A stretch of DNA of 64,000 nt from Pyropia yezoensis (lineage: Eukaryota; Rhodophyta; Bangiophyceae; Bangiales; Bangiaceae). The position numbers were made by a program, and so were the translations under genes. The notes beneath the pieces are model-generated. The model worked only from the letters and a program-made list of their open reading frames with translations. It was not told the DNA's origin and did no database searches. Each line of letters starts with the position of its first letter. Position 1 is the stretch's first letter. Where the stretch lies: the NCBI GenBank assembly GCA_009829735.1, contig CM020620.1:24030020-24094019 (forward strand), given 5' to 3'. This document shows positions 41,599 through 52,531 of this stretch, piece after piece.

Positions 41599-42929
41599 CT
41601 CGCTTTCGAGAGCCTGTCAATCATCCGAGGGCCCTTCAGTCGGTCGGCTGGGTGTTTGCAGCCTCTTGCTGAGGGCACGGATCCCCGAGGCTTCTTCCAA
41701 ACCCGCAGTTTCCGCTCAGCAAAATGTCGTGAGCGTAGTCTATGAGTACGACACCAGCCGGCTTCTATGGTAAGCACACCGTCTTCTCCGATGACGCTTT
41801 CCCACGTCCAGGCTAGGCACTACGCCAGAGGCCCCCGGGGTAATTCAACCACTGCATGAATCGTTTGGCCCATAGCTCACATGACTGCTTGAAGAGGCTC
41901 CCAGCGCTGGCTTTTGACGTCCTTGCGAGCTCCTGGGGGCCAGAGAGAGTTGGACGGCCGTGGAGGCAGCAAGTTTCTAAAGAGCCAGGCGCAGTGTTTC
42001 CCGTCGCCGTTCTTCTTCTTTAGTGCACGACGATTGGACATTTTTGGAGTTATGTGAATGCGCACAGGCACTTTGTCGCGGGTAGGAAACGGAGTGATCA
42101 CAGGCCGATTGTTTCTCTCGACACGCAGGACAGAAACGCCGAGTTTCTGGATCACTGAAAAATGGAATAGCATAAGGCCGGGAAGACCACTCGGCCGTAA
42201 CGTTTCAATCTCTACGACAGGAACAGGGTTACCCAAGGCACACTTGTTGTCATCCCCCTCATACTCCGCACGGCCCCCGCGGCCGACTCGGCATTGGCCG
42301 TCACCAGGCAGAGCCCCGTCCTCGTGAGCGCCAGCACAACCTCGGCCGCCGCTGCCTGTGGCGCCGCCACCGCCGTCACGAACGGCAGCTGAGGAGCCAC
42401 CATCGTGCGTCAAGCGGTGACGGCCAGCACGGGCCGCAGCGGCGGCACCTTGGGCGTAGCCGCAGCCTTGGTCGCCGCCGCTGTCCGAGGCGCTGCCACC
42501 GCCATCATGGGCGGCGCCTAAGGCGCCGCTATTGTGCGTGGAGCGGCGCCCATCACCACTGACCACAGCTGCGGCACCATGGGAATCGCCGCCACCTTGG
42601 CCGCCACTTCCCGTTGCTTCGCCTTCTCCTTGGCAACCGCCGCCGCCTGAGCCGCCACTTCCATGACGAGCAGCTGCACAGGCACTTCCATCGTTCCTGG
42701 CACGCCGACGGCCACCAAAGAGTGCAGCGGCGGCGCCTTGAGCGTCGCGGCTGACGCAGCCACCGCCGCCGCCTGCGCCGCCGCCACCGCCATGACGGGT
42801 GGCGTCAGAGGCACCGCCATCGCCCATGGCCCGCCGACGGCCAGCATAATCTGCAGCGGCGGCATCTTGAGCGTCCCCTCCACCTCGGCCGCCACTACGC
42901 GTCGCGCCGCCCTCACTATCACGGGCCAC
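41599..42929 (-). CDS. Minus-strand ORF with Gly/Ala repeats, unidentified
   Basis: The frame 42929-41877 encodes about 350 residues. Roughly 250 are imperfect Gly/Ala/Asp-rich repeats (GGRGGGDAQ, AAAALFGGRRRARNDGS types). The last ~90 are non-repetitive and look globular: PVPVVEIETLRPSGLPGLML, then LGVSVLRVERNNRPVITPF. The start is uncertain (the first codon is not ATG). Between its stop and the element C LTR, 41599-41876 shows a second short minus-strand frame without clear meaning. I do not recognise a family; a second frame of the repeat part is also open. Confidence 0.3.
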
Positions 42930-44110
42930 AGCAGAGGCAAAGTTATAGTGCTTTTTTTGCCGCTTTCAGCGGCGCGACGGCCATGGCGGGCAGCAGCGGC
43001 GCCCCCTTGGGTGTCGCCGCCTGTCTCGCCACCGCTACTTGTTGCGCGTGTACAGCGTTAACGAGCGGCAGCGGCGGCGGCGTTGGCGCCGCCGCCTGCT
43101 TCGACACAGCTCCAAGCAGCACCTCGGCCGGTATCAGCATCTAAAGCCGCCGCACGTGGGGCGCCAGCGCGGGCGCGTCCGCCGACTCTCTCGGCGTAGC
43201 GACGGAAATCGCGGGCCGCAGGTGGACCGGCTTCGGCGTCGCCGCCTTCTTGGCTGCCTGAAGTGCGACATGCACCTTTGACGGCAGCAGTGGTGCCCTG
43301 GCCACCCCCACATGCGCGGCCGCCGCTGCCATCGGTCGCGACAGCGACGGCACTTTCGGAGTGCCCGCCTGCTGCGCGGCCGCCGCCCGTTGCGCTATAA
43401 CCGAGATCTCGGGCGTCAGCAAGGGCACATTCGGCGCCCCCGCCGACGTGACCGCGAGGTTGAGCGGCGCCGAGGCCGCCATCGGCTCCCGCGTCCGCCT
43501 TCCCTTCATCGGCTAATGCAGCTGCCTCACAAGAAACACCACCTCTGGAGCTGCGGCCAGCGTCTGTGTCCCGGCCACCGCCATGGCGGGCGCTCGCGGC
43601 TACACCGTGGGCGCTGCAGCCTCCTGGTTGCCGTCGCTCATGAGGTCGTGCCCGACACCACGGGCAATGGCTGAGGCGCCGCCGCTTGCTTGGGCACTGC
43701 TGCTTGCGGCGTCGCGGCCGCCATCGCCTGCGGCAGCCGCGACACCTGGGGCGTCGCCGCCCGCGTGGCCGCTGCCGTTGGTGCCATCTCGCCGCACCCC
43801 TCGCTCTCTTCGTCGTCGTAGAGGACCGCAAAGCTGTTACCGTCGGGACTGCTGTACCCGCCATCGCTGCCATCGCCCCCATAGCGGCGATCACGGCCGT
43901 CTCCGCCATCGCCCCTGTCAATCCCATCCCCATCGCCACCGCTTTCGCGGCCCCCGGCGCCCCTGCCCTTGTCGCGGCCCCTGGTGTCGCTGGCATAGTC
44001 TACGTGCTCGCCTTCGCCCCCGTCTCAGTCGTCCCGGCTGCCATCGTCCGCGTGCCGGCCATTGCCGCCGTCGTGCTATACAGACCCGAGGTGCCGCGGG
44101 CTCCGTTCCT
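42230..44110. repeat. Degenerate GC-rich tandem repeats
   Basis: A unit recurs at irregular spacings of about 80-145 bp. On the plus strand it has a core like CACCTTGGGCGTCGCCGCC followed by GCCACCGCCATG...GGC (examples near 42449, 42595, 42739, 42866, 43002, 43229, 43350 and 43428). On the minus strand different frames give Ala-rich peptides with a recurring PKxPPLxPxMAVA-like motif. Stops interrupt most frames, so this looks like a decayed repeat domain. Confidence 0.45.
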
Positions 44111-44216
44111 GACCCGCGCCTCGGCCGACCGCACGAAAGAGGGGGCCGGCGGGCGCATGGACGGTACCACCGAGGGTGCGGTCCTGGGCCGCCGCTGCTG
44201 TAAGCGCCCAGACTAA

Positions 44217-46869
44217 TTCCACCCCGTTTGGCGGCGCAGCACCGTGGGCCGAGAGCAGACTACCACCAGGCCGAGCCCAACCCCGCCACTGAGTCTGCTT
44301 TCGATCCACCTCAAATTTGGTCCTCTGCGGTGGAAAAGTGCGACAATACCACATGACGACAGGGTGTTTCATTCATCACAAAAGGGAGATGGGGACGTCA
44401 TGAAGGGGGCAAAATCTCACAAGCGAATGAATGCGCAAGAAGCGGAAGGGAAAAGTACTGTGTTACAATGAAAGTATCTCGCAGAGAGCGAGATGAGCGG
44501 TTAAAGAGGTGCTAGCAGATGTGAAGCGCGCAGCGCTTACAACACTAGATGCAAAAAATGCGTAGCATGCCAGAAAACAAAAAATATTACCCCACAACGT
44601 ACGCCCATGTACATAGATGTGACCGATGCATCAAAGCCACCCGAGCGACGCGCACTAGCAAAACAGCAGCGCGCACAAGTACGAACGACCCTGCTTTTCG
44701 CGCAGGCCGCAGGCCGAAGCGCAATGTGCGTGACACGCTGCGGTCTATCAAGATCGCCACGCGCCCTACTGTGGCCACAGAGCTGTTACAGGCCATGTCT
44801 GGCAGAGAAGCATCTGGCTGGGAGTTACTTCGTCGTCCTCACAGGCAGGAACAGCAGTCGTCCGTCCTCCAGCGGCGGAAGTACGTAAGTCCAGTGCAAT
44901 TTCATGCTGAGCAGTTCTTATTGCGAATGTCACTCACCAAGATCCGCTTTTCTGATTGTCTGCGATCTACGTAATCAGCGCGGCCCCCTCTCACTAGAGA
45001 CTTTCAGCTGGTGCAGATCCCGTGAAGAATGGGGTACATCCATGACACGAGTGCCACGTATGACCGTCATACCGAGATCCAGTCACTGAGAGTCCCTTAC
45101 ATCGCCGACAATAACGGAGTGGATTACGACTGGGAAAACACGCCACGGTGTGAGGCCGGTCGCAATTGTGCTTTCTTCCATCCAGGAATGACCGCTTGAG
45201 GCACGAATGACTGCCACTCCGCCCTCCTTCCAAGAAGCGCTGACCGGCTCTGCGACCTGCAGCTGGCATCACCGCCCACCGTCCACAAAACCCCCCCGCT
45301 GCGCAGGTGCGCCTGCACCCATCCGCGGCAAAGAACGCCAACACCCCACCACGCGTCCACAGATTTCTGTGGATTGCAGGTCGACCACTCCGTAGCGAGG
45401 TTTGTTACCTGCTGAAGATCCCGGCGCTAAAGGCTCGGTAAGGGAATCCTGATGTCACGTACCCGAGAAAGTACCACGATCCGTAACGAGATCCGCACAT
45501 GCTGAAAGTCTCTGGTACCGGCATTAACCTGCTTCTAAATAGTCATGGCGCGGAGGAAACATCGGCTTCCCCTGGAAGGAAATCGCATGTGTGGACGCGT
45601 CCGCCGACACAGGAGGACTCCACAGGCCTCGGGCCACCGCGTCGCGCGCGAGCGAGTAACGAGCTACGCGCGCGAGCACACGCGACGCTGAGGCCATCGC
45701 GACGAGAGACTGCACGGCTGTCTCTGTCAGTCATCACCCAGAGATAGCGCTGACTGCGATTGGGGCACTCGTTTGGTGCGGGCATCTCCGTTGCCGCCCT
45801 GGGCTGACATGGCCGCACCATAAAATGTCACGGTTCCAGAGTTTTGTCGTTGCCCTTTCGCTGCGCGCGCAGGAACGCACAGATACTCCGTGAAGCGAAC
45901 AGGATGCACTTGCCAGAGAAGTCAGCGAGCGCGAGGCGGCAGCAATGTGCTGGGGCGGTGGCGAGCCCTCTGTGCTCTCACTACCATCTCTGCTACCTCG
46001 TTTACGACCTTCCGTTGTGTCACTGCGCTCTTGTGGACGCCCTTGGAGGCTTTTCGCGAAGGTGGCCGGAGAAACGGTGATGGGTGAGAGGGAAGGCGTG
46101 GTGAGTCGACGCCGGGGCGCAAGGGTGGACGGGGGCGGCCTTGGCTGTCAGATGGTGCCTAAGGAGTCTTGGTATTTCTACGATGGCGTTCGTACTGACG
46201 CATGGTGCTCCGCGGGTGCTGGCCATTGAGCGCCCTGGCCGCGCCCGGCCGTTAAAGTCTGCTGACGCCAGCGTAAGCTTTTCTCCACTGCCCGCGGAGA
46301 TTTGGCGTTATCGTGACTCGAGCTCGCCGACACGCCCGTTTTCGACGTGCACAGCGAAATTCATGCCCCGGGGTGCTGTTCACTTTTTCCTGTCACCATG
46401 GAGCTTCGAGGGCAGGTAGGCTTGCAGCAATTCTTTTGGGAGAACATATCTGGCCTGCGCCTGGCTTGGTCTGGACAGGTATTGACACGCACTTTATGCT
46501 GTGATTTGGGCAGCCCTAGTGCATGCTGCGAGTGCGTGATATCTGTCTTCGCTCTGCGCCAGTCTCCAAAGGCGCCAGGGAGTTTGTCCATGAGCCAGGT
46601 CCACTTCATCCCCGAAGCGGACCAGAACTGCTGGCGTGAGGATACAGGAGTACTCCGAGGAGTCCCTGAGTGCAGTTTTATGGGGGAGTCGAGATCGCAT
46701 TTGAGTCCGTTCCTCGTTAAGAGCGAGACGTCCTGTGTAATTATTCCGTCGACCGTGTGGCTCTATTATGTATGCCACACGCGCAAGTCACATGCGGTGG
46801 TGGAATAGTCATGGAAGCCAACTCTTCTCGGATGACGCACATAATCAGGCTGTACTATTGTGTCGGGTC
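44217..46869. other. Intergenic DNA of more balanced base composition
   Basis: No supported gene apart from the short frame at 45029-45199. Several 60-150-codon frames exist (44549-44974, 46347-46808) but have no recognisable domain and mixed codon use. The composition is clearly less GC-biased than 1-4239, so it may contain old, unrecognisable insertions. Confidence 0.4.
45029..45199 (+). CDS. Short ORF (56 aa), possible zinc-finger remnant
   Basis: ATG 45029 to TGA 45197-45199, with an in-frame TGA just upstream. The peptide is compositionally normal (MGYIHDTSATYDRHTEIQSL...) and ends with CEAGRNCAFFHPG, which has the C-x5-C-x3-H spacing of the end of a CCCH zinc finger, although the first Cys of such a finger is missing. 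It may be a fragment of a larger decayed gene. Confidence 0.2.
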   Translation: MGYIHDTSATYDRHTEIQSLRVPYIADNNGVDYDWENTPRCEAGRNCAFFHPGMTA

Positions 46870-47444
46870 TGTAGCATCCCTGGCCCCAACTTGGCGCCGA
46901 TCCAGGATTGCGACCAGAGGGCACCAGGTGCCAGAACACGCCCGCCGTGTGGCGATAGTTGGCGGCCGTGGCCGGTGCCCGGCACTGGGATGCCGTGGAC
47001 TACGCTACCCACACGTGAGAGAGGGACTTCTGATGCGTTTTTGCATATTCGTGAGGGACTTGATTTGAGAGAATTTGAGTGTGAGATTCGTGAGTGGGAA
47101 TAGAATTAGTAGTGATAGTGGCCCCCGATCTGACGAGGTTAGACTCGGGTCGGGGCCACTGGGGGGTAGGGGGGGGGGGCTACCTGACCAACGTGCCGAG
47201 GCTCCCCTAGATGCACGTTAAGAGAGACAGCGAGGCGCCCTTGGCCGGCGTCCTCAGGGAAAAAGGCAACTGCGCGTTTGCTTTCCTCTTCCCCGTGTGC
47301 ACTACCGTGCGTATCTGTTTGCTCTACGAGCAGGAACGTGAGGCAACAGGCATACCACTCTGGTAGTTCCCCGTTCTGTGTTACCTGCCCCTTTCCCCCG
47401 AGGGATGTTGACACGTGTCTGAGAGGGTCGAGTTTTATACCACA
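46870..47444 (+). repeat. 5' LTR candidate of element E
   Basis: The right end (CCACA, 47444) is set by the PBS four bases later. The left end is a guess: TGTAGCATCCC at 46870 shares the first seven bases of the family A LTR. TGTGGC at 46756 is an alternative that would pair better with CCACA. There is no second LTR to confirm either. Confidence 0.35.
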
Positions 47445-47448
47445 TATA

Positions 47449-47465
47449 TGATGGAGCAGCAGGGG
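47449..47465 (+). other. Primer binding site of element E
   Basis: TGATGGAGCAGCAGGGG, one base different from the A and D primer site. Confidence 0.65.
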
Positions 47466-47653
47466 ATCGGAGTGTTTGACAAGAAACATTTGGGAGCAGC
47501 GGTTGGGTTGTTCCTGTTCTGTCTTTTTCTGTGGTTTGGGAATTATTTGCACCAGTTCACGGGAATCCCGTTCCTGGCTCCCCAACCCCTCTTTTGTGGT
47601 CTTGCGACCTTCGGACACGCAGGAAGTTGGACTGTGGCCTTCAAGAGACCAAC

Positions 47654-49525
47654 ATGGCTACCCTCCCTGGCACAACGGTGCCCGAAGGGGTAGACCCCGT
47701 GTCCCTTGACGCATCCCTGGGCACCGCGGGGGACGGTGCCCAACCCGGCGTTGTCCCTACGGGCGAAGCAGACCTGGGCGCGACACTCGGTAGCAGACAG
47801 GAGTCTACAGGCGGCCAAGTACCTCCTGCTCCCGTTCCTCCGGCTGTTCCTTTTGTGGGAGCCAAAATGGGGTCGACGGCGTTTGCGTCCGCTCGCAGCA
47901 GACGCTTCCCTCCTGTCGGTTATACTCCTGAACTTCCAGGGATGGCCCCTGGTGTGTTTACTGCTGGACCTGCACATGACAGCTGGGTGTATGCACTTCT
48001 TCTTGTGGGCACTAGCAGTGCCCGAGGCACCGCGGTGACCGGTTCTTCGGGTCCCCCTGAGACCTCGACTCGTGGGACCGGCCAAGCTTTTCCTCCCCTT
48101 GCGTCCTATGGGGCGGGGAGCTCCAAGACCGGTAACCGGAGCAGCCGGAGGCGGCGGCGTCGTCGTCGTCGCCCTAGCACCAGCGAGATCAGTTCCTCCA
48201 GCTTTGAGAAGGAATACGACTGGGACGCATCCCCCGGTCCCACCCGGCGCAGGCTAGTCGAGTTTGACTTCCGTGCCTACCAAGTGGGGGATGCCACCCT
48301 GAACGAGGTCACATACTGGGGCAACTACCAGCTGGGTGACCAAGACCAAGGTTATACGCGGAAGATGGCCAAGAAGATGGCATCCCTGAACCGGCGCATG
48401 CAGCCGAGCTTCGGGGGACATCCTAATTTTTTCGGGAAGAGGCCGGCGCTTATCTTTGCCTTCCTGCGCCAGTTTGTCAAGGCATGCAACGACAACGATG
48501 TGTCCGACGGCAAGGCACTCTACCTCCTGGTTAAATTCATGACCGGAGAAGCGGAACAGCGGTTCTCACAGGTTCTCCCAGACTCGGCTGGACACATTGT
48601 CGGGCGTACCGTTGGGAGCTACCCGGAAGCGGTCAACTGGCTCCTGTCCAACTACGCTGACGCGGACTCACTGCGCAATGCAGTGGGCAAGTTGAACCGG
48701 GCAACGATGGAACGACAAGAGACTCCAGAGGCCTTCGCCCGTCGTGTCCGGGAGATGAGCGAGGCCTGTGGCAACGTTTACCCTGAGAACGGGCTCACGA
48801 TGATCTTCTCGGAAGGAATTCCTGAATACCTTCAAGTGGACGCTGAGAGCTGCAATCAGGAACACCAAGAACAAACCTTCCAGCAGCTAAAGGCCTACAC
48901 CCAGCGCAAGTACCGGAAAGCCAAGGCCCTCCAAGCTCCCAGGGTATCAACTCCCAAGCCATTGTCGCGAGTTCGTCCCGGAAACAACAAGTATAAAGGA
49001 GGTGATAGGCCTGCACCAGTACTGGCAGTTGGCGAGACCTCACCCGTTGTGTCAGGAGACAAGTGGGGCGGCTTCGTCTCTAAAGAGCAACCTTCCTTGG
49101 TCGCTCCCAAGTAGGTCAAGAACCAGCGGTTCTTGTCTTCTTGGCTGTGCCAGAAGGAGGACCACATGTTCTACCAGTTCCCGACCATTCCCAAGGACCT
49201 CCAGGAGATGCTCAAGCGTCAAGGACTGGCGTTTGCAAACGCAGTCAACTGGGCTGACCGGCGAGCACCCTCCAAGATGGACAAGGCACAGGTACACGCA
49301 ATCCCGGCGGCAACCTTGCAAAGCATCACGGAGGCTCTGGCAAAGGAAGCTCCTACGGACTTTGACCTGGAGATCGAGACCTCCAAGGAATCCTCGGACC
49401 CGGGAAACGAGCAGGGCAGGCGCTCTCCTCAAGTGTCTTCCCGAATCTCCGACGTCAGGGTACTTCTACCCGTTTTCCCCTTGCGTGCCGGGAGAAAGAC
49501 CGGCAGTTACCTGCTCAAATGGTAG
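47654..49525 (+). pseudogene. gag: Gag of element E
   Basis: Starts at ATG 47654 (MATLPGTTVPEGVDPV). It has a Pro/Gly/Ser-rich N-terminus with an Arg run (about 48150-48175), then a capsid-like region with MQPSFGGHPNFFGKRPALIF, matching the MFGGPNG-type segment of A. A TAG at 49112-49114 interrupts the frame. In the same frame after it comes a damaged zinc knuckle, SWLCQKEDHMFYQFP, in which the first and last Cys of CCHC have become Ser and Phe. The frame closes at TAG 49523-49525, which overlaps the pol ATG at 49519. Confidence 0.75.
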
Positions 49526-52500
49526 CCGCCTGGACACCCTGCATTTTCAAGGGGACCTTGCTTGTCCTACGTAAGGAAAACCTCAAGACCAATGCTCGTA
49601 TGGGTGTGGTGGATAGTCTTCCCCAAGCTGTTACTCCGGTGCTTGACACGGGAGCCGGACCAAGCGTCATCACTGAAAACCTGCTACCTCCGGGCTGGCG
49701 TCGACAGGCTTGGAGAGCGCCTACCAAGACCCGGATTGTGGACGCTTCGGGTCAAACTCAACGACCGCTTGGCCGCCTTCCTGTCGCCATCTATGTCAAC
49801 AATGAACCAATGCTTTTTCACATTCTTGTAGTCAAGACTCTATCAGTCCCCCTCATGCTAGGCAGGGACTTCTAGAAGCAGCATGTCAAGAGTATCCTGC
49901 CTGGAGAAGGAAAGGTGCAGTTCAACCATGGGTTTGTGTCACCGGTGCTGGAGCATCTGGACGCCAAGGTTCGTGTAGTCAAGAACGAGAAGGAACGCAT
50001 CCCACCTTCTACCTTGACTCTCTCTAAATATGTGCTCCTACCTCCTCGCTCGGAGACCATTGTTCCAGTGACCACCCGGACTACGGGTCAATGCCTGTTC
50101 TACGGACGTAAGGAATTTCTGGCGAAACACCGGTTATACTTGGCCCACGGACATCACAAGAAGGTGGAGAGGCACACCCCGTTCTCGCTGGTAATCGTCA
50201 ACCTGAGCCGGAAGCCGATAATTCTCGCCAAGGGCACTCGTGGTGGAACAGCAGAGCCTTACCGGGGGTCTGCCCATGCCATGAGCAAGGAGGACCTCTT
50301 GATTCTGCAACAAGAACTGGCATCTAACCTAAGGGCCCTAGACGTACCTCCGGGACAAGAGCAGGCTGGCAGGGTTACCCCGAAGCCCGTTCAAATGCCA
50401 CCCAGGATGCCGAATGTCAACCAAGAAAATGTTCCTCCCGACCTGGAGGAGGCTCTTGAAAAGCTTCTCCGGGCATGTCGGCACCTGTGATCTGGAGAGC
50501 TGGGCAAGATGGACGCCACCCTACAACGGATTGAACTCAAGCCGAATGCCAAGCCAGTGCACCTGCAAACGTACCGGCCTGGACCACATCGCCGGGATGA
50601 GATTGAGAAGCAGGTTAACAAGATGCTCAAGATGGATGTTATCGAGCCGTCTGATGGCAAGTGGGCCTTCCCGGTGGTAGTCGTCCCGAAACCTAGCGGT
50701 CACTTCCGTTTCTGCATTGACTACAGGCGCCTGAACGAGATGACAGTCAAGGATGTATACCCGATACCCCGGATGGACGATTGCATCGACTTCCTTGGTG
50801 ATGCCACCCTGTTCTCAACACTGGATTGTATTGCCGGTTACTGGCAGATCCCTCTGGCTGACGAGGACAAGGACAAGACGACCTTCACGTCCCATATAGG
50901 GCTATTCCGGTGCAAGCGTCTTCCTTTGGTCTCACCAATGCTCCGGCTACCTTCCAGAGAGCCATCGACATTATCTTGTCGGGGCTAAGATGGAGAACAT
51001 GTTTGGTCTACGTGGACGACATTATCGTTTTCTCCAAGACCCCGGCGGAACACTTGGAGCACCTTCGAGAGGTCCTGGCTCTCCTGTCGAAGGCTCGAGT
51101 TACCCTGAAGGCCGAGAAGTGCCACCTGTTTGAGACGGAAGTGGCGTACCTGGGGCACGTGCTGAGTCCGGGGGAGCTCCGGGTCAACGAAAAGAATATC
51201 AAGGCTGTCCGGCATGCCCGGCAACCTAATACCCAGACGGAACTCAAAAGCTTTCTGGGTATGTGCAACGTCTACCGCCGGTTCGTATGGTAATATGCCC
51301 TGATTGCCCGGCCGCTAATGAAGCTCACCAACAAAAAACGCCTCGCACAACTCCCGGTGTTCGACGAAAAGCAGACCGCTTCCTTCGAGGAGCTCAAGAA
51401 GCACCTGACCACAACTCCAGAATCGGCGTTACCCAAGCGGGAAGGCGAGTTTGTCCTAGAGACCGATGCCTGTGGCGTCCAGGTGGGGTTTCCTCCATTC
51501 CAGCAGCAACCTGATGGGCACTTCCTCCCGATAGGCTAATACAGTCGCGTCTTGACTCCAGCTGAGAAGAACTATTCCACGACCGAACGCGAGGGTTGGC
51601 GGTCGTCTGGGCCTGCTTCCTGTTACGCCCCTATCTATAAGGACAAGAGTTTCTCATCCGGACGGACCACGCCAGCCTAAGGTGGCTGCTATGCATAGAC
51701 AGCAGCCAAGGAAGGGTCGCCCGGTGGCGTCTACGCCTCTCGGAATTCAAGTACAAGGTGTGCACCAGAGCAGGGAGGGAGCACCACTGAGCCGAAGTCA
51801 TGTCCCGGTTGGAGTTTTCTGCAGCCGACACCGGCCAAATTCCGGTGGGAATACCTTGTTTCATCCTCCCGAATGTCGGACGTGGTTGGCACGCTCCCTT
51901 GCACGAGTCGCCTGAAGCTCATCAACCGGTAACTATAAACCGGATGCTGGAGGCACAGCTTACGGATCCTCAGTGTTTGGAGATTCGCCAGTAGATGGAC
52001 CTGAACCGGAATAGCCGCTTCTCCCAGTCCACGGATGGACTCCTGATACGGGTGTCACCCTTCGATGGGGCAACTCAAGTCTACGTACCCCGAAGTCTAC
52101 GAGCTGACATCCTCCGCCTGGAGCACTCGTCTCCTCAGGCCGGACATCCTGGCATTAACCGGATGTTTGCCTCGATGCGACGGCACTACTACTGGGAAAC
52201 CATGGCAAGTGACGTTCACAAACATCTAGAGGCCTGTGTCCTCTGTGCAAGGAACCGGTTGTCCCAGAGGCAGAAGACTTCTAAACTACGCCTGACCCCT
52301 GCGGCGGAACCTTTTGCAAGCTTAACCATGGACATCCTGGAGCCCCTACCTGAGACATCCAGTGGCAACATATACCTGCTTATCATTCAAGACCGGTTCT
52401 CCAAGTTCACCCGAGCGATCCCGCTGAGGACCATCACGGCCCTGGATGTCATGTCAGCCTTCTGCGAGTACTGGAGAGCTGCCTATGGCCCTCCAGACTC

Positions 52501-52531
52501 CGTCAGAAAGATGCGGAAAGAAATTTTCTGA
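49519..52531 (+). pseudogene. pol: Pol of element E, multiply interrupted
   Basis: ATG 49519 overlaps the gag stop (ATGGTAG), again in the -1 frame. The protease has LDTGAGPSVI and LMLGRDF. RT has RFCIDYRRLNEM, a frame change near 50910, FGLTNAPATFQRAID and the active-site YVDD. RNase H has ETDACGVQVG and RTDHASLRW. The integrase keeps its zinc domain (AGHPGINRM to CVLCARNR) and MDILEPLPE, but ends after AAYGPPDSV, before the DNG motif. Stops: TAG 49873, TGA 50488, TAA 51291, TAA 51537, and further ones between 51640 and 51995. No chromodomain remains. Confidence 0.85.

Larger units (their letters stand above)
46870..52531 (+). mobile_element. Ty3/gypsy element E (third family), decayed and 3'-truncated
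   Basis: Order: LTR candidate, PBS, gag, pol (protease, RT, RNase H, part of integrase). Similarity to the other pols stops in the integrase core at about 52505, before the second catalytic Asp, and no 3' LTR of this type appears in the window. At least six in-frame stops and two frame changes mark it as dead. Domain order and gag/pol arrangement are as in A, but sequence identity is low, so it is a separate family. Confidence 0.8.
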
